Shown: positions 1 through 9,404, numbered from the stretch's first letter. The stretch is DNA of 64,000 nucleotides from Owenweeksia hongkongensis DSM 17368 (GCA_945907425.1 CAMDTE010000003.1:1-64000), one strand, 5' to 3'. Notes: generated by a model from the letters alone, not told the origin. Numbers and translations are program-made.

Positions 1-1070
1 ATGGGCAAGGACAGGACTTCTTTGGCCAATTGCTCTGCCACGGGGAACGATCCTTCGGGAACATTTGATTGTGCGTAGGCCTTTTGCAAATGCAGGGGGA
101 CGGGATAGTACACCATGCTGGGAATGCCCTCCTGAGCAAGAAAGGCCATTAATTCATCCCGACGACCGTTGAGAACACGCAGGGTATATTGATGAAAAAC
201 ATGGGTAGATTGGGTCACGCGGACAGGAATTCGGAGCCCATCGCAGTCAGCAAGCGCTGCATCGTAGAAGGCCGCCGCTTCGTTCCTCGCGGATGTATAA
301 GCTGCTAAAAAGGGTAATTTAATGAGCAAAATTGCCGCCTGGAGAGTGTCCAGGCGAGAATTTACACCAATCACATCGTGGTAATATTTGATCTTTTGCC
401 CGTGATTGGCTATCATCTTTAACTTCTCGGCGAGAGCATCGTCTTGTGTCAACAGCGCACCACCGTCACCAAAACAACCCAAATTTTTACTAGGGAAAAA
501 TGAAGTGGTCCCTATATGGCCCATCGTTCCAGCCTTCGCTGTTTTTCCATCGGAGAAAACAAACTCCGCCCCTAGGGCTTGGGCGGTATCTTCCACAACC
601 CACAATCCGTATTTTTTGGCCATATCCAACAGCTCCTCCATAGGAGCGCATTGCCCAAACAAATGAACCGGAACAATGGCTTTCGTTCGGGGAGATATTG
701 CCTTTCGCGCAGCCTCCACATCGATCATGAAGGTGTCGGGGTCAACATCCACCATCACCGGAATCAACTGCAATAAGGCTATGACTTCTGCAGTGGCGAC
801 ATAAGTAAACACGGGTACGAGCACCTCGTCTCCTGGCTTTAATTCCAAAGCCATCAAGGCCAACTGCAAAGCATCGGTTCCGTTAGCACAAGGAATAGCG
901 TATTTCACTTGTTGCGACAAAGCCAAAGACTGCGCAAAAGATTTCACTTCTGGACCTTGAATAAACGCCGCCGAGGACACCACGTTTTGCATAGCTTGGC
1001 TCAGTGCAGGCTGCAATTTCTCTGCCTGCGTCACCAAGTCTACCATTTGAATGGTTTTGTGATACCCCAT
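1..1070 (-). CDS. DegT/DnrJ/EryC1/StrS-family sugar aminotransferase (3' part beyond window)
   Basis: This family transfers an amino group to a keto-sugar nucleotide, using PLP, to make amino sugars for surface glycans. The visible 356 residues include IQMVDL near the N-terminus, which is typical of the family, an EDTAQALGA motif near residue 161, and the PLP-binding lysine in SFFPSKNLG (about K195). The C-terminus lies beyond base 1. The ATG at 1070 has a TATCTTTG box only four bases upstream. An in-frame ATG at 1046 (MVDL...) is an alternative start, and would give a short untranslated leader. The gene is divergent from the envelope gene at 1135. The exact sugar substrate cannot be told from sequence. 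Confidence 0.93.
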   Translation of the reverse strand, partial: MGYHKTIQMVDLVTQAEKLQPALSQAMQNVVSSAAFIQGPEVKSFAQSLALSQQVKYAIPCANGTDALQLALMALELKPGDEVLVPVFTYVATAEVIALLQLIPVMVDVDPDTFMIDVEAARKAISPRTKAIVPVHLFGQCAPMEELLDMAKKYGLWVVEDTAQALGAEFVFSDGKTAKAGTMGHIGTTSFFPSKNLGCFGDGGALLTQDDALAEKLKMIANHGQKIKYYHDVIGVNSRLDTLQAAILLIKLPFLAAYTSARNEAAAFYDAALADCDGLRIPVRVTQSTHVFHQYTLRVLNGRRDELMAFLAQEGIPSMVYYPVPLHLQKAYAQSNVPEGSFPVAEQLAKEVLSLP

Positions 1071-1074
1071 TGCA

Positions 1075-1082
1075 CAAAGATA
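1075..1082 (-). promoter_or_regulatory. TAnnTTTG -7 box (TATCTTTG), 4 bases before the aminotransferase start
   Basis: This is an exact match to the Bacteroidota -7 consensus on the minus strand, followed by TGCA and then the ATG at 1070. The spacing predicts a transcript starting at or next to the start codon. No clear -33 TTG lies at the usual distance. Confidence 0.6.
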
Positions 1083-1122
1083 CGTGATGAAACAAGGTCG
1101 TTACGCCTATTGGACTATGTGT

Positions 1123-1130
1123 TAGTTTTG
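1123..1130 (+). promoter_or_regulatory. TAnnTTTG -7 box (TAGTTTTG), 4 bases before the GTG start at 1135
   Basis: This is an exact consensus match followed by CATA and the GTG start codon. It faces away from the box at 1075-1082, so a 64-base intergenic region carries two divergent promoters. This box supports the unusual GTG as the true start. Confidence 0.6.
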
Positions 1131-1134
1131 CATA

Positions 1135-1902
1135 GTGCGCACTTTGTATTCCTTTTTATTCATCGCGTCCTTGAGCGTCCACGCCGAGGCTCAAACGCAA
1201 AAAGCCAAATCCACGGATGCCGGGATTTATATTCAAACGGGACTCAGCACGCTAACCCCTTTGGGGGATTGGAAACGCACCTATGCTTCGGGGATGGTCT
1301 TTGCCCTCGATCCGGGCTACAAAACAGGAAAACAATGGACTTTCGGCCTGTTGGGTCGCTCTCTCTATGGAATGCCTGTTCGCATCGAGGAGCAGATTTT
1401 GGGATTCTTGGAAACCGTGGACAATCAAATCTTGGGACTCAGCGGAAGCTATGCGGAAGTTCGGACAGAAGGTCGAGGGACTCAATTGGGGGTGTACCTA
1501 GGGAAAATTTTCCCGAAAACAGGACTGAATCCTCTCAGCGGCATAGAATGCAGAATCGGCGGAGGCTGGATGCAACACCGCATTGTTTTTACCAACCCGG
1601 AAACCTCCGTTCCTTTAGTGAACAAACCATATTCCGATGGATTTGATCGATTGCATCAAGGAGCCTTCTGGGAACAAAGCATTGGCTATTTTCACCGCGA
1701 TCCAAAGGGTAGTATCCATTACCAGCTGGGGTTGGATTTATTTCAAGCCCGTACCGTCAGCGCTCGCGGATACAATTACGATACGCGACTCCCCGACACA
1801 GAGAAGAAATGGGATCTGGGATGGCAAATAAGAGCCACTTGGTACCTCCCTCTTTTCAAATCTAGTCAACCCAAAACCGGCCCGCGGTTTTATGTGGACT
1901 GA
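1135..1902 (+). CDS. Predicted secreted/outer-membrane protein of unknown function
   Basis: The 255-residue product begins with a signal peptide (about residues 1-20, ending AEAQ). The rest alternates polar and aromatic residues, as in an outer-membrane beta-barrel (for example GIYIQTGLSTLTP near the start and IRATWYLPLF near the end). I do not recognise a named family. The GTG start is chosen because the signal peptide starts there and a -7 promoter box ends four bases upstream. The 3' end overlaps the start of the Kdo transferase gene by 11 bases, so the two are probably translated from one message. This hints at a role in lipopolysaccharide or outer-membrane assembly, but that is inference only. 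Confidence 0.72.
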   Translation: MRTLYSFLFIASLSVHAEAQTQKAKSTDAGIYIQTGLSTLTPLGDWKRTYASGMVFALDPGYKTGKQWTFGLLGRSLYGMPVRIEEQILGFLETVDNQILGLSGSYAEVRTEGRGTQLGVYLGKIFPKTGLNPLSGIECRIGGGWMQHRIVFTNPETSVPLVNKPYSDGFDRLHQGAFWEQSIGYFHRDPKGSIHYQLGLDLFQARTVSARGYNYDTRLPDTEKKWDLGWQIRATWYLPLFKSSQPKTGPRFYVD

Positions 1903-3082
1903 TCGACTTATTGCATCCCTCGCTGGGCGTGTATATTTTGTACTTGTCCACAGTGCTGCTGCGTTGGGCCATTCAAAAGCGCGCGCATTTTGTGCCATGC
2001 GTCGTCACCCTTGTCCCGATGGCCCCTTTGACCTGTGGGTGCACTGTTCTTCGTTGGGTGAATTGGAAACGGCTCGTCCCTTGTTGTTGCTCTACTCCGA
2101 AAAAAATCCAGGGCATTCTCTCCTCGTCACATTTTTCTCTCCTTCTGGATTCGATGCCGTTCAGGTTATCAGCGATACTGTTTCCATCACCGCTCTGCCA
2201 TGGGATATCCCCTCTTCGGTGAGACAATTTTTACAGAAAGCCCGACCGAAAAAAGCCGTTTTTATTCAATACGATCTTTGGCCCGCATTGATGCAAGGGA
2301 TGGATGCCCACCAAATCCCATGGGGAGTTGCCTTTTACAAACACACGAAGAAGGGTGGTTATTTCCATCGAATGCTACAGAAAGCTCATTTTGTCTCTAC
2401 CCAAACAAAAGAGGACGAATTCTTGCTGCGGTCTTTTCTTCCTGCCGATAAAGCCGTGTGTGTGGGGGATGGGCGGTTTGACAATGTGTTGCGTCGTGCG
2501 CAAACCATCCCCTCTTTTCCGCCGGCTTGGAATTCTTTCCATGACCTCACTGGCTACGGAGTCTTTGGGTCGATTTGGCCAGACGATGCCTCTTTGATTC
2601 TGCCTTTGTTGGCGCGATTTCCCCACCTGAAGTGGATCCTTGCACCCCACGACGTGTCTGAGAAAAATATAACTTTTTGGGAAGAGAAAATTCCCATGCC
2701 GTGGGTTCGCTTCTCCAAACTCTCCAATGAAACAGCTCCTGCAAAAGTCATTCTGTTGGACACTGTGGGGCATCTTTTCGATCTCTACAGCGGCGCTCAA
2801 TTTGCGTATATCGGAGGTGGAGTGCATCGAAAATTACACAACATACTAGAGCCCTTGGCGTGGAATGTTCCTACCGCCTTTGCCTCTTCAGGGGAAACAA
2901 ACCATTGGGAAGCCGTAGCTGCTGTGGAGTATGGCTGTGCCGCGTCCGTATCAACCCCTATAGAATTGGCTCGTAAAGTGGCCGAATGGGACAAAGAAAG
3001 ACCCAGAGCCGTCGACTTTATCCGAGAGCACACGGGAGCAACAGGGCGCTTGATGCGTTTAGTAGAATCCCTCCAAGGGTAA
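1892..3082 (+). CDS. waaA: 3-deoxy-D-manno-octulosonic acid (Kdo) transferase
   Basis: This enzyme adds Kdo from CMP-Kdo to the lipid A precursor at the inner membrane, the first step of LPS core assembly. The 396-residue length fits the family. A membrane-anchor helix near the N-terminus (about residues 6-25) precedes the motif HCSSLGELETARPL. Near residue 310 the sequence YIGGGVHRKLHNILEP matches the nucleotide-sugar-binding region, which ends in the conserved glutamate. The start overlaps the end of the upstream envelope gene by 11 bases. The last 24 bases overlap the convergent oligopeptidase gene. Whether it adds one Kdo (as in many Bacteroidota) or more cannot be seen here. Confidence 0.94.
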   Translation: MWTDRLIASLAGRVYFVLVHSAAALGHSKARAFCAMRRHPCPDGPFDLWVHCSSLGELETARPLLLLYSEKNPGHSLLVTFFSPSGFDAVQVISDTVSITALPWDIPSSVRQFLQKARPKKAVFIQYDLWPALMQGMDAHQIPWGVAFYKHTKKGGYFHRMLQKAHFVSTQTKEDEFLLRSFLPADKAVCVGDGRFDNVLRRAQTIPSFPPAWNSFHDLTGYGVFGSIWPDDASLILPLLARFPHLKWILAPHDVSEKNITFWEEKIPMPWVRFSKLSNETAPAKVILLDTVGHLFDLYSGAQFAYIGGGVHRKLHNILEPLAWNVPTAFASSGETNHWEAVAAVEYGCAASVSTPIELARKVAEWDKERPRAVDFIREHTGATGRLMRLVESLQG

Positions 3083-5134
3083 ATCCCCGGACTCGAGCCC
3101 CAAGAGAAAGGCGTATTCCATAGCCACTTCTTTGTATGCCTCAAAACGACCCGAGGCTCCACCATGCCCTGTTTCCATGTTGCAATGCAATAGTAAGGGA
3201 GTAGATTGGGTTCGCACATGGCGCATTTTAGCCACCCATTTGGCCGGTTCCCAATACTGCACCTGTGAATCGTGCAATCCCGTCGTCACCAATAAAGCAG
3301 GATAGGCTTTGGCTTCCGTTTGATCGTACGGAGAATACGATTTCATTCTAAAATAAGCATCTGCTTCGTTTGGATTACCCCACTCTTCGTACTCCCCCGT
3401 TGTCAACGGAATGGTTTCGTCGAGCATGGTAGTCACCACATCCACAAAGGGAACGGCCGCAACGACTCCTCGGAATAGCTCCGGTCGCTTATTGATGATA
3501 GCACCCATCAACAATCCGCCGGCACTCCCCCCCATGGCGTATAGATGCCCAGGCGAGGCCCATCCAAGGCGAAGCAAAGCATCCGTACAATCAAGAAAAT
3601 CGGTGAATGAATTCATCTTGTGCTCCATTTTGCCTTGATCGTACCAAGTTCTTCCCAAATCTTGCCCGCCGCGAATGTGCGCGATACAATACCCAAACCC
3701 TCTTTGGAGTAAACTCAATCTTGTACTGGAAAAAGAAGGATCTATGCTGATTCCATACGAGCCGTATCCGTACACTAAAAAAGGGATGGGCCCTTTGCGT
3801 TCTGCAGGGTAGACAATGGAGAGGGGAATTTGCGTTCCATCGACCGCTGTTGCCCACAATCGTTCCGTGGTATATGCTTTCTCATCGTATCCTCCCACTA
3901 CTTCCGCTTGTTTTCGCAGTCGTTTTTCACGCGTAAGCATATGGTAATCGTAAATAGACGAGGGGGTCACCAAAGAAGTGTATCCAAAACGCAACCAAGA
4001 GGAATCGAAGTCTGGATTGCTGCCAACAAACGCAGTGTAACAAGGCGCATCAAAGGACAATGCATGCCCTTGTTTTCCGTCCCATCGATGAATGTGGATT
4101 TTCGTCAAGGCGTTTTCTCGTTCCTCAATGACCCAGAAATCCCGAAACAATTCCATCCCTTCCAAAAACACCGAGGGTCGATGAGCTAAGAAATCGCGCC
4201 AATTCTCTTGGATCGTTTCTTCCTCTGGCGTGCGCATTATTTTAAAATTTGTAGCGCCGTCTTTGTTCGTTCGAATGAACCAACTCGAATCAAAATGGGA
4301 TGCACTGTACTCCAAGCCCGGCTCTCGTTTTTGAAACAACTGCGGCATGTCTGTGGGGCAATCAGCAGACCAATACCACAACTCATCGGAAGTGGAAGAA
4401 CCGCTTGAAATCAGTAGGTATTTTTTGCTTTTTGACTTGTACACGGAACAGGAAAAGGCTTCGTCGCTTTCCTCGAAAACCAATACCGGATTTTCATTTT
4501 TTTGACCGATCCTTTTTCGCCAGATTTGGTTGACGCGGAGCGTTTGCGTATCCTTCGTGGAATAAAAAATATGTTCGCCATCGTTTGCCCAGACCGCTGC
4601 CCCCGATGTGCTATCAATACATTCTTCGGAAACAACGCCCGTCACAAGATCCTTGAAGTAAATCGTGTACAAACGACGGCTGACAAAGTCTACGCCAAAG
4701 GCCATTTTTTGGCAATCGGGCGTTACAAACAAACCGCTGACAGAGCAATAAGTATGCTCTCTAGCGAGGTCATTGACATCTAAAAGGACTTCTTCCGCGC
4801 TGGCCATCTCCCCGTTTTCATCGCGCTTTCTGCAATGCAAAGGGTATTCTCGACGTTCTTCAAAACGGGAATAATACCAATACCCATTTTTGCATACCGG
4901 TACACTTTCGTCTTTGGGCGGGATGCGCGCTACCATCTCATCGAAAAGTGCTTTTTCCATCCCAGCAATGGGCTTAAAAACTTCTTCTCGGTAGGCATTT
5001 TCACTCTCCAAATAGGAAATAACCTCGGAATCTTCTCGGTTGTTCAGCCAATAGTAGGGGTCCCATCGTATGTCGCCGTGTTTTTCCAGGCGCATATCCT
5101 TTCGCAAGGCGCGGGGAGCTAGACTCTTTCTCAT
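3059..5134 (-). CDS. S9 family prolyl oligopeptidase (oligopeptidase B-like)
   Basis: This serine peptidase should cleave short peptides. The 691-residue product has the N-terminal segment DPYYWLNNRED, a beta-propeller middle, and a C-terminal alpha/beta hydrolase domain. The visible catalytic triad is Ser537 (GGSAGGLLMG), Asp622 (TGLHDSQV) and His657 (TGHGGASG). No signal peptide is seen, so it is probably cytoplasmic. Length and motifs fit oligopeptidase B, which prefers Arg/Lys, more than the Pro-specific enzymes, but specificity is inferred. The gene is convergent with waaA and overlaps it by 24 bases. It lies just upstream of, and in opposite reading to, no other peptidase gene. The TPR lipoprotein lies 7 bases upstream in the same direction, so they may be co-transcribed. 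Confidence 0.93.
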   Translation of the reverse strand: MRKSLAPRALRKDMRLEKHGDIRWDPYYWLNNREDSEVISYLESENAYREEVFKPIAGMEKALFDEMVARIPPKDESVPVCKNGYWYYSRFEERREYPLHCRKRDENGEMASAEEVLLDVNDLAREHTYCSVSGLFVTPDCQKMAFGVDFVSRRLYTIYFKDLVTGVVSEECIDSTSGAAVWANDGEHIFYSTKDTQTLRVNQIWRKRIGQKNENPVLVFEESDEAFSCSVYKSKSKKYLLISSGSSTSDELWYWSADCPTDMPQLFQKREPGLEYSASHFDSSWFIRTNKDGATNFKIMRTPEEETIQENWRDFLAHRPSVFLEGMELFRDFWVIEERENALTKIHIHRWDGKQGHALSFDAPCYTAFVGSNPDFDSSWLRFGYTSLVTPSSIYDYHMLTREKRLRKQAEVVGGYDEKAYTTERLWATAVDGTQIPLSIVYPAERKGPIPFLVYGYGSYGISIDPSFSSTRLSLLQRGFGYCIAHIRGGQDLGRTWYDQGKMEHKMNSFTDFLDCTDALLRLGWASPGHLYAMGGSAGGLLMGAIINKRPELFRGVVAAVPFVDVVTTMLDETIPLTTGEYEEWGNPNEADAYFRMKSYSPYDQTEAKAYPALLVTTGLHDSQVQYWEPAKWVAKMRHVRTQSTPLLLHCNMETGHGGASGRFEAYKEVAMEYAFLLGLESGDLPLEGFY

Positions 5135-5141
5135 AAAATAG

Positions 5142-6164
5142 TTAACGGGCTCTGAGCATCACAATCCGCTTCAACCCCTCTCGCGAGGGAAGGTGCTGAG
5201 GATTGTAAGACAGGGCTTTGCGGTAATCAGACTCTGCGCTCGCAACGTCTCCCGTCTTTTCCGCGCAATAAGCACGACCGTAATACGCTCGGTAATTTAC
5301 CTCTCGTGCCTGAATGCTCTGTCCAAAATAGGAGCGCGCTTCTGGTATCAGATTCAACTCTAAGTGAATAAATCCCAAATTGAAAAAGGGTTCCGGATTT
5401 TTTGGATCCAGCTGCGAACAGAGCGTAAAAGTCTCTATAGCAGGGTTGAAATCACGTTGCCCTAAATAAAACATACCCAAATTGTAGTGCGCATTGAAAT
5501 TGCTGGGATCCAACTCGATCAATCGCTGAAAGTAACCGGTAGCAAGCGGGCTTTTCAAAGCGGCGTGCAAAACTCCGGCCATATCCAATGCCACCGCATA
5601 GGATGGATCCAAATCAATGGCTTTTTGAATGTATTTCAGCGCCATCACTGTATCGCCTTTTCCGTCTCGGATATTCAACCCTTTGATATAATACGCAATG
5701 GGGTTTCGTGGATCCAACTCCATCACCTTGTCCACCAACTCGTTCGATTTACCGTGCTCTTGAACAATGGAGTACAGCTCCGCTAATTTCAATCGACATT
5801 CTATTGTCGCCGGATCCAGGGCAATGCACTTTTCCCATTCCAGCTTGGAATTACGCGTTTGATTCGATAAAAAGTACACCTCTCCCATGCGCAAATGGGC
5901 TGCTGCCAATCCAGAGTCCAAGGCCAAAGAAGCCTCTGCATCCGCTTTCGCGTAGGGTAAATTTTTATTTTCTAGATGCAATCCGGCACGGAATGCCAAA
6001 GCACTCGCATCCCTTGGATTTTGGGTGATGAATTCAGAAATGCTGTCCAAAAGTGTGACCGAAGAATCGCCATCTGTAGTGGAACCAGCCGATGCATTCC
6101 CATCGCCACAAGCCAGGAGGGTGGAAACAACACATCCTAGCCAAAGAAAATTCCTTTTACGCAC
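5142..6164 (-). CDS. TPR-repeat lipoprotein
   Basis: The 340-residue product starts with a lipoprotein signal peptide ([19 protein letters not shown], lipid-modified Cys about residue 19). It then consists almost entirely of tetratricopeptide repeats of about 34 residues, recognisable from recurring ALDP, ELDP and QLDP turns. It would sit on a membrane as a protein-interaction scaffold, with partner unknown. I chose the GTG at 6164 over an ATG upstream because it places the signal peptide at the N-terminus. The upstream option would read through the 3' end of recA in another frame. The GTG overlaps the recA stop region by 8 bases, so translation is likely coupled to recA. Confidence 0.85.
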   Translation of the reverse strand: MRKRNFLWLGCVVSTLLACGDGNASAGSTTDGDSSVTLLDSISEFITQNPRDASALAFRAGLHLENKNLPYAKADAEASLALDSGLAAAHLRMGEVYFLSNQTRNSKLEWEKCIALDPATIECRLKLAELYSIVQEHGKSNELVDKVMELDPRNPIAYYIKGLNIRDGKGDTVMALKYIQKAIDLDPSYAVALDMAGVLHAALKSPLATGYFQRLIELDPSNFNAHYNLGMFYLGQRDFNPAIETFTLCSQLDPKNPEPFFNLGFIHLELNLIPEARSYFGQSIQAREVNYRAYYGRAYCAEKTGDVASAESDYRKALSYNPQHLPSREGLKRIVMLRAR

Positions 6165-7152
6165 GAAGAATTCCCACGATTTTAGCTTCCAACTCGTCCG
6201 CCAACTCCACATTGTCTTTTAACAGCTGTCTTACGGCGTCGCGGCCTTGACCCAGTTTGGTATCACCGTAACTAAACCAACTGCCACTCTTCGCAATAAC
6301 ACCATGCAAAACGCCAAAATCAATAATTTCACCGATTTTGGAAATTCCTTCACCGTAATAAACATCAAACTCGGCTTGACGGAAAGGAGGAGCTACTTTG
6401 TTTTTCACCACTTTTACGCGTACCCGATTGCCGATCACCTCATCGCCGTCTTTGATTTGTGTACTGCGACGGATGTCTATGCGAACGGACGAGTAAAACT
6501 TTAATGCATTTCCACCCGTGGTTGTTTCAGGATTCCCAAACATGACGCCGATCTTTTCCCGCAATTGGTTGATGAAAATACAGGTGCAATTCGTTTTGGC
6601 AATGGTACCCGTCAGCTTACGCAAAGCCTGAGACATCAATCGAGCGTGCAATCCAACCTTGGATTCGCCCATTTCACCTTCAATTTCACTTTTCGGTGTC
6701 AAAGCGGCAACAGAATCTATCACAATGATGTCGATAGCTCCAGACCGAATCAAGTTGTCTACTATCTCCAAGGCTTGTTCCCCATTGTCGGGCTGAGAAA
6801 TGATCAGCTCTTCTGTATTCACGCCTAAATTTTCTGCATAAACCCGATCAAAAGCATGTTCGGCATCAACGAACGCGGCCAATCCCCCATTTTTTTGTGC
6901 TTCCGCAATGGCATGCAAAGCCAACGTGGTTTTACCAGAGGATTCAGGCCCATATATTTCTACCACCCTTCCGCGCGGATAACCACCAATGCCCAGCGCA
7001 ATGTCAATGCCCAAAGAACCGGACGGAATGACTTCGATGTCTTCTACTGCTTTATCACCCATGCGCATGACCGCCCCTTTTCCATAGGTTTTGTCCAATT
7101 TTTCCATGGTTAATTTGAGGGCCTTCAGTTTGGCTTCTTTTTCTGTGCTCAT
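6157..7152 (-). CDS. recA: Recombinase A
   Basis: RecA polymerises on single-stranded DNA to drive homologous pairing and to trigger the SOS response. The 331-residue sequence contains the Walker A motif GPESSGKT (residues 68-75), the Walker B segment [10 protein letters not shown] and the DNA-binding loop region GNPETTTGG. It ends at ...KIVGILRA, so the long acidic tail found in the 353-residue E. coli protein is absent. A -7-like TATCTTTT box lies 27 bases upstream of the ATG (7180-7187), so this gene would have a normal leader. No recognisable LexA box was identified. The downstream TPR lipoprotein overlaps its last codons. Confidence 0.98.
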   Translation of the reverse strand: MSTEKEAKLKALKLTMEKLDKTYGKGAVMRMGDKAVEDIEVIPSGSLGIDIALGIGGYPRGRVVEIYGPESSGKTTLALHAIAEAQKNGGLAAFVDAEHAFDRVYAENLGVNTEELIISQPDNGEQALEIVDNLIRSGAIDIIVIDSVAALTPKSEIEGEMGESKVGLHARLMSQALRKLTGTIAKTNCTCIFINQLREKIGVMFGNPETTTGGNALKFYSSVRIDIRRSTQIKDGDEVIGNRVRVKVVKNKVAPPFRQAEFDVYYGEGISKIGEIIDFGVLHGVIAKSGSWFSYGDTKLGQGRDAVRQLLKDNVELADELEAKIVGILRA

Positions 7153-7261
7153 AGGGCAATGGATTGTAAGAATTTGGATAAAAGATAGGCCGAAGCAGGG
7201 CTGCGGCAGAAGACAAATTTAGGGCAATGTACATGCCCTACCTAACGATAAATACTTAAGT

Positions 7262-7720
7262 TTACTGACAGCGCAAAATTTGTTCCGCTGCGTCCTTAGT
7301 ATCCACAGAATCAATCACATGAGTGATGACTCCCGATCCGTCAATTACAAAAGTAACCCGGTAAACCCCATCGTACTCACGGCCCATAAACTTCTTGCGA
7401 CCCCATACCCCAAAGGCGGTAACTACTGACTTGTCTTCGTCCGAAATCAAATCAAACGGCAGATTGTATTTGGCAATGAACTTTAGATGTTTTTTGGGGG
7501 AATCCACAGACACTCCCACGATGGAATAGCCTGCGTGGAGCAATTCACCATAACCATCTCTCAAGGAACAAGCTTCTGCCGTACATCCTGGCGTATCGTC
7601 TTTTGGATAGAAGTACAACACCAGTTTCTTTCCGTCGAAGTCCTGCAAGGAAAGGCTCGATTCGTTTTGGTTGATCGATTGAAAATGTGGGGCTTTATCG
7701 CCTGGTTTGAGATGTGTCAT
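7262..7720 (-). CDS. bcp: Thioredoxin-dependent thiol peroxidase (bacterioferritin comigratory protein)
   Basis: This peroxiredoxin reduces hydroperoxides with electrons from thioredoxin in the cytoplasm. The 152-residue length is typical. The active site PGCTAEACSLRD gives the peroxidatic Cys46 and resolving Cys51 with the five-residue spacing of the Bcp/PrxQ group. The gene lies between recA and a secreted EEP-fold hydrolase, all on the minus strand. The 62-base gap to the hydrolase holds no convincing terminator. No clear promoter box was found immediately before the ATG. Confidence 0.96.
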   Translation of the reverse strand: MTHLKPGDKAPHFQSINQNESSLSLQDFDGKKLVLYFYPKDDTPGCTAEACSLRDGYGELLHAGYSIVGVSVDSPKKHLKFIAKYNLPFDLISDEDKSVVTAFGVWGRKKFMGREYDGVYRVTFVIDGSGVITHVIDSVDTKDAAEQILRCQ

Positions 7721-7782
7721 GGAAAAAGGTCTAAAGGATGGTTAAAAAGAAGTCATGGAACAAAAGAAAGCCGGCGATTGAA

Positions 7783-8628
7783 TTAGGGCAACGAAAAACG
7801 GAAAAGGAGCGGAAAATGATCGGAGGGATAGCTCATCCCAAAGGGGTCGATGATCCTCCGGCTCTTCTTCAGGGATAGGCCAGCGCTTCCAAAAACATAA
7901 TCAATGCACTTATCGTCTGTGGAATCTAGGGTAAACGCATTGAAAGTGGGTGGATTGCATTCCTCTCTTCCCGGCGCAGGGCAGGAGAAATCTATAAAAC
8001 GATTTTTCATTCGAGAAATTCCCGGATCCAACGGTTCCATATTGAAATCCCCCACTATCAAAACGGGTGCGTTTGTCCATTGCCTGCATTCTAAAGACTT
8101 ATCCATAACCAGGGAGATGGATTCCTGTCTTGCCACTTTTCCTCTGTGATCAAAATGTACATTGAGCACCCAGAAAAAAACAGCTTCTGCTTTTGCTTGA
8201 AACAAAGCATAGGTACAAATTCTGTTCAGGGCAGCATCCCAACCGCGGGAGGGAACACTCGGCGTAGAAGAAAGCCAAAAAGTACCTTCTTGGACTACCG
8301 TGTATCGCGTCGTGTCGTAAAAAATGGGGACAAATTCCCCGCCCCTCAAGCCGTCCTCTCTGCCTACTCCGACACTACGGTACGATGGGAGGAGTTCCAA
8401 TAAATCATCCAATTGATGAGAAAGCACCTCTTGAAGGCCTACAATACCCGCCTTCGAATCCCTTATCTGTTGTGAAATCGGTCCTTTCCGTTCCTGCCAA
8501 GTTTCACAAAGATCAGTGGGTCCATCGTATCGGATATTGTAAGTAATAAGGGTGTGCAAGCTTGTTTGGGCTAGGCATGCAAGGGGAAAGGAAAAACAAA
8601 AAACCCACCGTAACATTGGAGTTGTCAT
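7783..8628 (-). CDS. Secreted endonuclease/exonuclease/phosphatase (EEP) family hydrolase
   Basis: EEP-fold enzymes hydrolyse phosphodiester bonds in nucleic acids, phospholipids or inositol phosphates. The 281-residue product starts with a signal peptide (MTTPMLRWVFCFSFPLACLAQ). It shows the family landmarks ITYNIRYDG, VGLQEV (metal-binding Glu), VHFDHRG, VGDFNMEP (catalytic Asp-Asn) and a C-terminal SDHFPL (catalytic Asp-His). I chose the ATG at 8628 rather than the far upstream end of the open frame, because the signal peptide begins there. An ATG at 8616 is also possible. The substrate is unknown. Secretion suggests extracellular or periplasmic phosphodiester scavenging. Confidence 0.87.
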   Translation of the reverse strand: MTTPMLRWVFCFSFPLACLAQTSLHTLITYNIRYDGPTDLCETWQERKGPISQQIRDSKAGIVGLQEVLSHQLDDLLELLPSYRSVGVGREDGLRGGEFVPIFYDTTRYTVVQEGTFWLSSTPSVPSRGWDAALNRICTYALFQAKAEAVFFWVLNVHFDHRGKVARQESISLVMDKSLECRQWTNAPVLIVGDFNMEPLDPGISRMKNRFIDFSCPAPGREECNPPTFNAFTLDSTDDKCIDYVFGSAGLSLKKSRRIIDPFGMSYPSDHFPLLFRFSLP

Positions 8629-8768
8629 TGTATTCTTGTGTTCGTTAGGCCCTGGGGTTCGTGGGCATAAATGTATCCTATTGTTTCTGGTATTCCTACG
8701 CACCCTTTCGCTGTGCCTTCTTTCATCTGAACGCCGCATATCCTTCCAAAAGAAATAGCGCTTCGCCC

Positions 8769-8776
8769 TACTTTTG
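8769..8776 (+). promoter_or_regulatory. TAnnTTTG -7 box (TACTTTTG), 4 bases before the nth GTG
   Basis: This is an exact consensus match followed by CTCT and then the GTG at 8781. It argues that the gene starts here and not at the upstream in-frame ATG at 8661. Confidence 0.6.
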
Positions 8777-8780
8777 CTCT

Positions 8781-9404
8781 GTGACAAAAAAAGAAAAAGC
8801 ACATTGGATTCAAGGTGAGTTAGATAAACTCTACCCAGCCACCCCTATTCCTCTGCACCATACCAATCCTTTCACCCTCCTTGTGGCCGTTGTGCTGAGT
8901 GCGCAATGCACGGACGAGCGGGTAAATAAAATCACTCCTGGTCTTTTTGAAAAGGCACCCGACCCCATGGCGATGCGCGCATTGAGCGTAGAATCCATTG
9001 CGCAAATGATTCGGCCGTGTGGATTGGCCCCCAGCAAATCCAAAGCTCTTCAAGGCTTATCGGAACGCATTGTCTCACTGCACAACGGGCAGGTTCCCGA
9101 CACCTTCGAAGCATTGGAAGCCATGCCCGGCGTGGGACACAAAACGGCGAGTGTCGTGATGAGTCAGGCCTTTGGCCACCCCGCCTTTCCTGTCGATACC
9201 CATATCCATCGCTTGATGACTCGCTGGGGCTTGACTTCTGGGAAGAATGTGGTGCAAACAGAAAAAGACGCCAAATCTCTTTTCCCAAAAGACCGTTGGA
9301 ATACACTGCATTTACAGATCATCTTTTACGGCCGAGAATATTCTCCGGCCCGCGGATGGAATCTGGAAAAAGACTTCATCAGTAGGCGATTTTTGGTCCC
9401 ATAA
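8781..9404 (+). CDS. nth: Endonuclease III-type DNA glycosylase lacking the iron-sulfur cluster
   Basis: The enzyme removes oxidised pyrimidines and nicks the resulting abasic site in base-excision repair. The 207-residue product has the helix-hairpin-helix LEAMPGVGHKTASVV (residues 112-126), with catalytic Lys121 and Asp139 in FPVDTHIHR. The usual C-terminal four-cysteine [4Fe-4S] motif is missing: the protein ends YGREYSPARGWNLEKDF without any cysteine there. The GTG at 8781 is chosen because a -7 promoter box ends four bases upstream and family alignments start here. An upstream ATG at 8661 would add 40 residues unlike the family. A bidirectional terminator follows directly. Confidence 0.93.
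   Translation: MTKKEKAHWIQGELDKLYPATPIPLHHTNPFTLLVAVVLSAQCTDERVNKITPGLFEKAPDPMAMRALSVESIAQMIRPCGLAPSKSKALQGLSERIVSLHNGQVPDTFEALEAMPGVGHKTASVVMSQAFGHPAFPVDTHIHRLMTRWGLTSGKNVVQTEKDAKSLFPKDRWNTLHLQIIFYGREYSPARGWNLEKDFISRRFLVP

Noticed and set aside
909-1646. Long plus-strand open frame of 245 codons
   Set aside because: It crosses the aminotransferase gene on the other strand and the envelope gene at 1135 in another frame, and has no signal peptide or family motif.
7220-7240. Inverted repeat TAGGGCA ... TGCCCTA between bcp and recA
   Set aside because: The stem is only seven pairs with a seven-base loop and no T-run, so it does not qualify as a terminator or a known operator.
8661-8780. Upstream ATG for nth
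   Set aside because: The extra 40 residues do not look like the family, and an exact -7 box lies directly before the GTG at 8781.
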